Positions 1-5,294 of a stretch of DNA of 6,125 nucleotides are shown here, in pieces. Position 1 is the first letter of the stretch. Each line of letters opens with the position of its first letter. Location: contig JAEVZN010000596.1 of assembly GCA_023392205.1 (NCBI GenBank), forward strand, positions 1 to 6,125, written 5' to 3'. The notes beneath the pieces are model-generated. The model did no database searches. It worked only from the letters and a program-made list of their open reading frames with translations, and had not been told where the DNA came from. Source of the stretch: Pseudomonadota bacterium. Its GTDB lineage: Bacteria > Pseudomonadota > Alphaproteobacteria > Rhizobiales > Xanthobacteraceae. Made by a program: the position numbers and the translations under genes.

Positions 1-739
1 CCTCGGCGATGATCAGCGTGCGCTCGAATTGGCCGGTATTCTTCTCGTTGATGCGGAAATAGGTCGAGAGCTCCATCGGGCAACGCACGCCCTTCGGCAC
101 GAAGACGAAGGAGCCGTCGGTGAACACCGCCGAATTGAGTGTCGCATAGAAATTGTCGGTCGCCGGAACCACCGAGCCGAGATATTTCCTCACCAGCTCC
201 GGATGCTCGCGGAGCGCCTCGGAAATCGACATGAAGATCACGCCGGCCTTCTTGAGCTCTTCCTTGAAGGTCGTGACCACGGAGACGGAATCGAAGACAG
301 CATCGACGGCGACGCGGCGATCGCCCAGTTCATTGCCGTCGTCATCCTTGCGCACCACGCCGGCCAGCATCTCCTGCTCGCGCAGCGGGATGCCGAGTTT
401 CTCGTAAGTCCGCAGGATTTCCGGGTCCACCTCGTCCAGCGAGTTCAGCGCCGGGCGCTGCTTGGGCGCGGCGTAATAGTAATAATCCTGGAAATCGATC
501 TTCGGATAGGAGACCCGCGCCCAGGTGGGCTCGCGCATGGTCAGCCAGCGCCGGTAGGCTTCCAGCCGCCATTCGAGCATCCATTCCGGCTCGTTCTTCT
601 TGGCAGAAATGAAGCGGACGATATCTTCCGACAGGCCAATCGGCGCCTTGTCGGATTCGATCAGGGTCTCAAACCCGTATTTGTATTGGTCAACGTCGAT
701 TCGGCGGACCTGATCGACGGTCTCCTGTACGGCCGGCAT
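1..739 (-). CDS. sufB: Fe-S cluster assembly scaffold SufB (N-terminal half, cut by window edge)
   Basis: SufB is the scaffold subunit of the cytoplasmic SufBCD complex, on which Fe-S clusters are assembled from desulfurase-derived sulfur. The minus-strand frame stays open from the ATG at 737-739 to the window edge, giving 246 complete codons. Full SufB proteins are about 470-500 residues, so roughly half is present. Recognisable family segments are [14 protein letters not shown] (55-65 region), [17 protein letters not shown] (80-96), [17 protein letters not shown] (112-128) and, entering the beta-helix core, [20 protein letters not shown] (186-205), followed by [20 protein letters not shown] (213-232) and the [12 protein letters not shown] stretch at the edge. 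The C-terminal region with the family's functional cysteine lies outside the window, so intactness cannot be judged. The start is supported by AAGGGGAG six bases upstream. It follows the cysteine desulfurase on the same strand after 85 nt and is probably cotranscribed from the promoter near 2150. sufC, sufD and further suf genes are expected to the left; that is inference from other Rhizobiales. Confidence 0.96.
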   Translation of the reverse strand, partial: MPAVQETVDQVRRIDVDQYKYGFETLIESDKAPIGLSEDIVRFISAKKNEPEWMLEWRLEAYRRWLTMREPTWARVSYPKIDFQDYYYYAAPKQRPALNSLDEVDPEILRTYEKLGIPLREQEMLAGVVRKDDDGNELGDRRVAVDAVFDSVSVVTTFKEELKKAGVIFMSISEALREHPELVRKYLGSVVPATDNFYATLNSAVFTDGSFVFVPKGVRCPMELSTYFRINEKNTGQFERTLIIAE

Positions 740-752
740 TTCATTCTCCCCT

Positions 753-771
753 TGCGGTTTCAAGGACCGCA
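753..771 (-). promoter_or_regulatory. Hairpin directly upstream of the sufB ribosome binding site
   Basis: On the minus strand TGCGGT (771-766) and ACCGCA (758-753) form a perfect 6-bp stem with a 7-nt loop. The stem ends immediately before the AGGGGAG Shine-Dalgarno sequence of sufB. It lies in the 85-nt spacer between the desulfurase stop and sufB. It is too weak, and lacks the U-run, for a convincing terminator. It could affect processing or translation of the sufB cistron, but no function is demonstrated. Confidence 0.3.
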
Positions 772-824
772 GCGGATGTGTCGGTTATGGGAAGCTCTGC
801 GTCGGTTGCCCTCCGCGAAGCCGC

Positions 825-1991
825 TCAAGCGGCGATCGTTCGCCCCTTAAGTAGTGATTCAGCGACCTTTGTCCAAGCGTTCAGACACAGATCGATGTCG
901 GCCACGCTTGTGGCGGGGCCGGTCGAGATGCGGATGGCGCCCTGCGCCAGCCCCGGGCTCACCCCCATGGCCAGCAGAACATGCGAGGGCTGCACCTTGC
1001 CGGAGGAACAGGCGGCGCCCGAGGACACCGCCACACCGGCCAGATCGAGCGCAATCACGGCCGTTTCCGCCCGCAGGCCCCTATGCATGAGGCATGTGGT
1101 ATTGGGCAACCTGTTTCCGCTTTCGCCCGCGATCAGAACGTCCGGGGTGATGGCGCGCAGCCCGGCTTCGAGTTTCGCCTGAAGGCGGGACATATGGCGC
1201 GCCTCGGCCTCGCGGCTTGCCGCGATCGCCGCTGCCGCGGCGCCGAATCCCGCGATCCCTGCAATATTTTCGGTTCCCGCGCGCAATCCCCGCTCCTGCC
1301 CGCCGCCACGGATGAGCGGATCGGCCAGATGCAGCCCGGCCCGCGCAATCAGCGCGCCCGCACCCTTGGGGCCACCCAACTTGTGTGCGGAAAGCGTGAG
1401 AAGGTCGGCCTTCAAATCCTTGATATTGCACGCAATGCGTCCGGGCGCCTGCACCGCATCGACATGCAGGAGACCGCCCGCCTCATGCACCAGATCGGCA
1501 ATCTCGGAGACCGGTTGAAGAATGCCGGTCTCGTTATTGGCGAGCATCACCGACACCAGCGCGGGCGAACCCACCAAGGCCTTCCGCAGCGCTTCCAGAT
1601 CGAGACGGCCATCCACGCCGACCGGCAATGTGTTGACGCTCCCGGCCGCAAACCGTCCGCCAGCGAGCACGGAGGGATGTTCCACCGCCGAAACCAGCAG
1701 GCGCGCGAACGAGCGGCCCTTGAGGGCCCCGTTGGCGGACGCCCAGAGCGGCGACAAAGCCAGCATGTTGGCTTCGGTGGCGCTGGAGGTGAAGATCACG
1801 TCCGCCGGATCGGCACCCCCGAATTCGGCGACCTGACGACGCGCCCGCTCGACGATCTGCCGCGCCGCCCGGCCTTCCGCATGCACGGAGGACGGATTGC
1901 CACGCACGTCCAGCACATCGAGCATGGCGGCGCGCGCCTCCGCCCGCAGCGGAGCGGTCGCATTCCAATCGAGATAGGCGCGCGTGTTCAT
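825..1991 (-). CDS. Cysteine desulfurase, NifS/IscS-type (group I), of the suf operon
   Basis: This PLP enzyme (class V aminotransferase fold) converts L-cysteine to alanine and leaves a persulfide on its active-site cysteine, supplying sulfur for Fe-S assembly. From the ATG at 1989-1991 the product is 388 aa, a normal family length. Visible landmarks are the YLDWNATAPLR start (6-16), GNPSSVH (31-37), TSSATEAN (68-75), His105 in SAVEHPSVL, ANNETG (151-156), Asp178 and Gln181 in HVDAVQAPG, the PLP lysine Lys204 in SAHKLGGPKG, RAGTEN (237-242), and catalytic Cys328 in SSGAACSSGKVQPSHVL. The long cysteine loop marks it as IscS/NifS-like, not SufS-like, whose cysteine sits in a short RTGHHCAQ-type loop. 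It resembles the sufS2 gene that heads suf operons in Agrobacterium. The frame is open back to a GTG at 2093, with another ATG at 2033. I chose 1991 because homologues begin with YLD near the N terminus, although its Shine-Dalgarno sequence is poor. It precedes sufB by 85 nt. Confidence 0.93.
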   Translation of the reverse strand: MNTRAYLDWNATAPLRAEARAAMLDVLDVRGNPSSVHAEGRAARQIVERARRQVAEFGGADPADVIFTSSATEANMLALSPLWASANGALKGRSFARLLVSAVEHPSVLAGGRFAAGSVNTLPVGVDGRLDLEALRKALVGSPALVSVMLANNETGILQPVSEIADLVHEAGGLLHVDAVQAPGRIACNIKDLKADLLTLSAHKLGGPKGAGALIARAGLHLADPLIRGGGQERGLRAGTENIAGIAGFGAAAAAIAASREAEARHMSRLQAKLEAGLRAITPDVLIAGESGNRLPNTTCLMHRGLRAETAVIALDLAGVAVSSGAACSSGKVQPSHVLLAMGVSPGLAQGAIRISTGPATSVADIDLCLNAWTKVAESLLKGRTIAA

Positions 1992-2092
1992 GTCAGATTT
2001 GAGTACCGGCAGACGGGAAGCCCTTGTTATCATAAACGACGAGAATGCTTGCTTTTTGCCCCCTGCCTCATGGTACAAGGCCGCATGTCGCA

Positions 2093-2126
2093 CCCGGCTG
2101 GCGCAGCATAGGCTGCAGGCCTCGGG
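2093..2126 (-). promoter_or_regulatory. Hairpin in the suf operon leader
   Basis: Reading the minus strand, three nested paired blocks are visible: GCAGC with GCTGC around a CTAT loop, then GGC with GCC after a CT bulge, then CCCG with CGGG across a small internal loop, about 12 bp in all. If transcription starts near 2142, this structure lies close to the 5' end of a roughly 150-nt leader. No known riboswitch or protein-binding RNA motif was recognised. GC-rich DNA produces such pairings by chance, hence the low confidence. Confidence 0.3.
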
Positions 2127-2132
2127 CCCATA

Positions 2133-2149
2133 ATTAGAATGGTTCTAAA
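2133..2149. promoter_or_regulatory. Irr-type iron control element (ICE box)
   Basis: The inverted repeat TTAGAA-TGG-TTCTAA (2134-2148) is perfect over 6+6 bases. Extended by one base on each side it matches the alphaproteobacterial Irr/ICE pattern TTTAGAA-N3-TTCTAAA at 13 of 14 positions; the one mismatch is A at 2133. Irr is a Fur-family regulator of Rhizobiales and relatives that binds such sites when iron or heme is low. The site is 142 bp from the desulfurase start and 170 bp from the hydrolase start. It touches the -10 hexamer and spans the expected transcription start of the suf-directed promoter. That geometry suggests repression of suf under iron limitation, which is inferred and not shown. 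Confidence 0.75.
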
Positions 2150-2177
2150 AACTACGTGCGCCCGCTCCCAACGTCAA
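2149..2177 (-). promoter_or_regulatory. Candidate sigma70-type promoter of the suf operon
   Basis: On the minus strand TTGACG (2177-2172) matches the favoured alphaproteobacterial -35 hexamer. After exactly 17 nt comes TAGTTT (2154-2149), a weak -10 that shares T, A and the final T with TATAAT. The predicted start is near 2142, inside the ICE box. The -35 match, the spacing and the operator position support one another, but the -10 alone would not be convincing. The leader would be about 150 nt. Confidence 0.5.
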
Positions 2178-2183
2178 GCGCAC

Positions 2184-2241
2184 TTTAGAGCGTTTTCGAG
2201 CGAAGTGGACACCGGTTCGCGTGAAGAAAGCGCATCTGAAC
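2184..2241. repeat. Interspersed intergenic palindromic repeat, Rhizobiales type
   Basis: The segment contains an imperfect inverted repeat. The left arm GCGTTTTCGAGCGAA (2190-2204 region) pairs with the right arm TTCGCGTGAAGAAAGCGC (2216-2233), with GTGGACACCG between them. I recall very similar sequences, with the core CGAAGTGGAYACCGGTTCGCG, as multi-copy intergenic palindromes in Bradyrhizobium and related genomes; this is recall, not a search. Only one copy is present here. It begins 7 bp beyond the suf -35 hexamer and lies 78 bp upstream of the hydrolase start, so it sits between two divergent promoters. Confidence 0.65.
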
Positions 2242-2253
2242 AATAATCCAGGG

Positions 2254-2289
2254 CCCCGCCGCGCGGCCGAAAATTCGCCCCGCCGCGCG
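2254..2289. repeat. 12-bp GC-rich direct repeat upstream of the hydrolase gene
   Basis: CCCCGCCGCGCG occurs at 2254-2265 and again at 2278-2289, with a start-to-start distance of 24 bp. The spacer contains the AT-rich stretch GAAAATTC. The outer GGGCC (2251-2255) and GGCCC (2291-2295) are also complementary, so a hairpin is possible. No regulator was recognised for this site, and chance duplication in GC-rich DNA is a fair alternative. Confidence 0.4.
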
Positions 2290-2318
2290 ACGGCCCGATT
2301 TCTCAAGCCGAGGTCTTG

Positions 2319-2984
2319 ATGCCAGAGGTCATTTTCACCGGTCCCGCCGGACGCATCGAGGGACGCTATCATCCCGCCGCGCAGAAAAACGCCCCGCTTG
2401 CCCTGATCCTGCATCCGCACCCGCAATTCGGCGGGACGATGAACCATCAGATCACCTACCAGCTCTATTATGCCTTCGTGCATCGCAATTTCTCGGTGCT
2501 GCGCTTCAATTTCCGTGGCGTCGGTCGCAGCCAGGGCGCCTTCGATCACGGCGTCGGCGAATTGTCGGATGCCGCCTCCGCGCTCGACTGGGCGCAGACC
2601 ATCAATCCGGAAGCGCGCTCCTGCTGGATCGCCGGCTTTTCCTTCGGCTCCTGGATCGGCATGCAACTATTGATGCGCCGCCCGGAAATCGAAGGCTTCA
2701 TCTCGATCGCGCCGCCCGCCAATCTCTACGACTTCTCTTTCCTCGCGCCCTGCCCGTCCTCCGGCCTGATCATCCATGGCGACAAGGATGCGGTTGTGCC
2801 GCATCGCGACGTGACGACCCTCGTTGACAAGCTCAAGACGCAGAAGGGCATCGTCATCGAGCAGAAGGTGGTCCCCGGCGCCAACCACTTCTTCGATGCC
2901 AAGATCGATGTGCTGATGGGCCAGGTGAATGAATACCTCGACAAGCGCCTCGGCCCGAGCACCAAAAAGCCCAGCGTCGCCTGA
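2319..2984 (+). CDS. Alpha/beta hydrolase, COG2945-like, substrate unknown
   Basis: The 221-aa product is a small single-domain alpha/beta hydrolase with no signal peptide or membrane segment, so it is probably cytoplasmic. The ATG at 2319 is preferred over the TTG at 2316 because GAGG at 2310-2313 lies 5 nt upstream of the ATG. Family marks are HPHPQFGGTMNH (32-43), typical of the COG2945 group, RFNFRGVGRSQG (62-73), the nucleophile elbow GFSFG with Ser108 (106-110), the acid Asp157 in HGDKDAVVP, and His190 in PGANHFF. The triad is therefore complete and the enzyme should be active as an esterase, thioesterase or related hydrolase, but the family does not define a substrate. It is divergent from the suf genes across a 327-nt region. 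I recall the same linkage in other Rhizobiales, which hints at a conserved connection. A hairpin at 3015-3052 follows the gene. Confidence 0.88.
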   Translation: MPEVIFTGPAGRIEGRYHPAAQKNAPLALILHPHPQFGGTMNHQITYQLYYAFVHRNFSVLRFNFRGVGRSQGAFDHGVGELSDAASALDWAQTINPEARSCWIAGFSFGSWIGMQLLMRRPEIEGFISIAPPANLYDFSFLAPCPSSGLIIHGDKDAVVPHRDVTTLVDKLKTQKGIVIEQKVVPGANHFFDAKIDVLMGQVNEYLDKRLGPSTKKPSVA

Positions 2985-3014
2985 GCCCCTGCCGGCGCCC
3001 GAGGGACGTCACAC

Positions 3015-3052
3015 GGGAGACGCTGCGGCAATCTGGCAGCACGCCGTCTCCC
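3015..3052 (+). terminator. Candidate terminator hairpin after the hydrolase gene
   Basis: GGGAGACG (3015-3022) and CGTCTCCC (3045-3052) form a perfect 8-bp stem. Inside it CTGC (3023-3026) pairs with GCAG (3036-3039), leaving a 5-nt bulge on the 3' side and a 9-nt loop. It lies 30 nt after the hydrolase stop and 68 nt before the transporter gene. There is no T-run behind it, so it may be a non-canonical terminator or an RNA-stabilising structure. Confidence 0.45.
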
Positions 3053-3120
3053 CTGCGACATTTTGGAACAGGACCTCGTGAAGCGCGTTGCCCGTGTCGC
3101 CAACGACATGAGGCCATCGC

Positions 3121-5142
3121 ATGGTATCGGCTGTCACGCCGGCCACCCCGGACCTGCCCCCGTCAGATCGCACGGCCATTCCGGTGCAACCGGCGCAGGC
3201 CCCGCCCGATGACGTAACCGGACCGGAACCCTCCCTCGACGACGCCGCCTCGCAACCCGAGGATGCGCGCAGCGCGGCGGAAGTCAGCGCGACCGAAGCC
3301 GAGCGCGACGCTTTGCGAAAGCGCTATCTGCTGCGCCGCTTCTGGGACGCAGCGCGCGGCTTCTGGGGCAAGAGCGGAGACCGACTGGCCTGGGTTCTGG
3401 GCATCGCGCTGCTGGCACTGGTGCTGCTCACCGTCGGCGCCCAATATGGGATCAATCTCTGGAACCGGGCGATTTTCGACGCGCTTGAGCGGCGCGATAC
3501 CGCAACCGTCCTGATGCTGTCGGCGGTGTTCTTTCCGCTGGCGGCGGCGAGTGTCGGTCTCGGCGTGGCAAATGTCTTTTGCCGCATGACCACGCAGCGG
3601 CGCTGGCGGGCCTGGGTCAGCGATCACGTATTGGACCGCTGGCTCAAGCATGGGCGCTATTATCAACTCAACCTCGTCTCCGGCGACCACCAGAATCCGG
3701 AAGGCCGGCTCACCGAGGATCTGCGCATCGCCACCGATGCGCCGATCGATTTCGCGGTGGGCGTGACCACGGCCACCCTCTCCGCGATCACCTTCATCGT
3801 CGTCCTGTGGACCATCGGCGGCGCGCTCGACATCGCCATCGGCGGATTGCAGGTGACGATCCCGGGCTTTCTTGTGATCGCCGCGATGATCTATGCGGTG
3901 ATCGCCAGCGGTGCGATGACGATTGTCGGACGCCGCTTCGTCGCCGTGTCGGAAGCCAAGAATCAGTCGGAAGCGGAATACCGCTATATCCTGACGCGTG
4001 TGCGCGAGAACGGGGAGAGCATCGCGCTGCTGGGTGGCGAGGAAGAGGAGCGCGCGGGTATCGACCGGTCTCTGATCGACGTCCTGCGCAAATGGCGCGC
4101 CATGTGCGCGCAGCATATGCGGACAACCGTGGTCTCGCAGGGCTCCTCGATGATCGCGCCGGTGCTGCCGATCATCCTGTGCGCGCCGAAATTTCTGGAC
4201 GGCTCTATGTCTCTCGGTCAGGTTATGCAGGCCGCATCGGCCTTCACTATCGTCCAGGCCGCCTTCAACTGGCTGGTCGACAATTATCCCCGGCTTGCGG
4301 AATGGAATGCGGGCGCGCGGCGCGTCGCATCGCTGATGGTGTCGCTTGATGCACTGGAGAAAGCCGAGACCGGCGAAGGCTTCAATCGCATCAAGCGCGG
4401 TGAGACCGTCGATGCGGCCATGCGGCTCGACGATTTCAGCGTGGCGCTCGACGATGGCACCGCGGTCGTGGACGACACCGAGGTCGTAATCAAAAAGGGT
4501 GAGCGCGTTCTGATTGCAGGCGAATCCGGCACCGGCAAGAGCACATTGGTGCGCGCTATTTCGGGCCTGTGGCCCTGGGGCGGCGGGCAGATCGACATCC
4601 AGAAAGACTCGCGGCTGTTCCTGCTGCCGCAGCGGCCCTACATCCCGACCGGCACATTGCGCCGTGCGGTGGCCTATCCGGGCGCCGCCGAAGACTGGGA
4701 TGTCGAGACCATTGGAGCAGCGCTGGAACAGGTCGGCCTTGCGCATCTGAAACACCGCATCGAGGACGACGAACCCTGGGACCAGACCTTGTCGGGCGGC
4801 GAGAAACAGCGGCTGACCATCGCGCGCGTCCTGCTGCATCGGCCCGACATCATCGTGCTCGATGAAGCCACCTCCGCGCTCGATCCGAAAAGCCAGGACG
4901 ATCTCATGCAACTTCTGTCGAACAAGATGGACGGGCTGACCATCGTCAGTGTCGGGCATCGTCCCGAGCTCGAGCAATTCCATTCCCGCAAGCTGACGCT
5001 GGAGCGCAGGCGCGGCGGCGCGAAACTCGTCAGCGACATCGTGTTGCTGCGCAAGCCGGGCAAGCCACGGCTCCTGCGGCAATGGCTTGGCCGGGGACGC
5101 AAGGCGGCCGCTGTGGCCGGTCCGGAGCTTGAGAAAACTTGA
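3121..5142 (+). CDS. ABC transporter, fused permease/ATPase, SbmA/BacA-YddA type
   Basis: The 673-aa product is an inner-membrane half-transporter, expected to work as a homodimer. Residues 1-60 are a Pro/Ala/Asp/Glu-rich, probably disordered cytoplasmic extension. The membrane domain (about 70-410) has hydrophobic segments near 88-108, 127-152, 212-232, 245-268 and 341-356, and carries SbmA/BacA-like (ABC_membrane_2) motifs: RWRAWVSDHVLDRWL (161-175), NPEGRLTEDLR (192-202) and AEYRYILTRVRENGESIALLGGE (from 285). The ATPase domain (about 433-620) is complete: Walker A GESGTGKST (467-475, Lys473), Q-loop Gln504 in LLPQRPYIPTGTLR, signature LSGGEKQR (557-564), Walker B IIVLDEA with Glu582, and H-loop His613. 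A basic tail of about 50 residues follows. GAGG at 3110-3113, 7 nt upstream, supports the start. Relatives include YddA, ExsE and BclA, which takes up antimicrobial peptides in Bradyrhizobium; peptide transport is possible here but not established. The basic tail and acidic N terminus are unusual additions to the core. Confidence 0.9.
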   Translation: MVSAVTPATPDLPPSDRTAIPVQPAQAPPDDVTGPEPSLDDAASQPEDARSAAEVSATEAERDALRKRYLLRRFWDAARGFWGKSGDRLAWVLGIALLALVLLTVGAQYGINLWNRAIFDALERRDTATVLMLSAVFFPLAAASVGLGVANVFCRMTTQRRWRAWVSDHVLDRWLKHGRYYQLNLVSGDHQNPEGRLTEDLRIATDAPIDFAVGVTTATLSAITFIVVLWTIGGALDIAIGGLQVTIPGFLVIAAMIYAVIASGAMTIVGRRFVAVSEAKNQSEAEYRYILTRVRENGESIALLGGEEEERAGIDRSLIDVLRKWRAMCAQHMRTTVVSQGSSMIAPVLPIILCAPKFLDGSMSLGQVMQAASAFTIVQAAFNWLVDNYPRLAEWNAGARRVASLMVSLDALEKAETGEGFNRIKRGETVDAAMRLDDFSVALDDGTAVVDDTEVVIKKGERVLIAGESGTGKSTLVRAISGLWPWGGGQIDIQKDSRLFLLPQRPYIPTGTLRRAVAYPGAAEDWDVETIGAALEQVGLAHLKHRIEDDEPWDQTLSGGEKQRLTIARVLLHRPDIIVLDEATSALDPKSQDDLMQLLSNKMDGLTIVSVGHRPELEQFHSRKLTLERRRGGAKLVSDIVLLRKPGKPRLLRQWLGRGRKAAAVAGPELEKT

Positions 5143-5255
5143 TGCCGTGGATCGGCCCGAACTGCATCCTCATCGTGTGGCTCGCAGCCGTGCAATCGCA
5201 TTTCTACGTGCATGACAAACGCCGTCGGGCTGCATCGATAGGACTATTTTCATGT

Positions 5256-5284
5256 GAAACCGGCCACCCCAGAGCCCGGCTTTC
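5256..5284. terminator. Candidate bidirectional terminator between convergent genes
   Basis: GAAACCGG (5256-5263) pairs with CCGG-C-TTTC (5276-5284), with one bulged C and a 12-nt loop. T5255 and A5285 extend the stem. It sits between the ends of the transporter gene and the convergent anmK gene. ATGACGTTTTC follows on the plus side, and ACATGAAAAT on the minus side, so neither flank has a strong U-tract. The rest of the 152-nt spacer (5143-5294) shows nothing else that I can support. Confidence 0.4.
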
Positions 5285-5294
5285 ATGACGTTTT

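Noticed and set aside
29..850. A 273-codon plus-strand frame opposite sufB.
   Set aside because: SufB family motifs run the full length of the minus strand here. The plus translation has no recognised motif.
1992..2093. Extension of the desulfurase to the GTG at 2093 or the ATG at 2033.
   Set aside because: The extra residues have no counterpart in the family, which starts just before YLD. No ribosome binding site favours either start, and the region overlaps the leader hairpin.
981..2111. A 376-codon plus-strand frame opposite the cysteine desulfurase.
   Set aside because: The minus strand encodes a complete desulfurase with all active-site residues. The plus frame has the low-complexity Arg/His/Gly look of an antisense shadow and crosses the suf promoter leader.
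2030..2131. A 33-codon minus-strand leader frame before the desulfurase, as a small gene.
   Set aside because: It has no Shine-Dalgarno sequence, would begin about 11 nt from the predicted transcript start, and its composition is unremarkable. It is kept only as part of the leader finding.
2145..2666. A 173-codon minus-strand frame overlapping the hydrolase start and the intergenic region.
   Set aside because: It is antisense to clear hydrolase motifs and would run through the palindromic repeat and the ICE box; no Shine-Dalgarno sequence or domain supports it.
3163..5082. A 639-codon open frame on the minus strand, opposite the ABC transporter.
   Set aside because: Its frame is open because of the codon bias of the GC-rich transporter gene. 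The translation is rich in Arg, His, Asp and Gln with no recognisable domain, while the plus strand shows every ABC motif.
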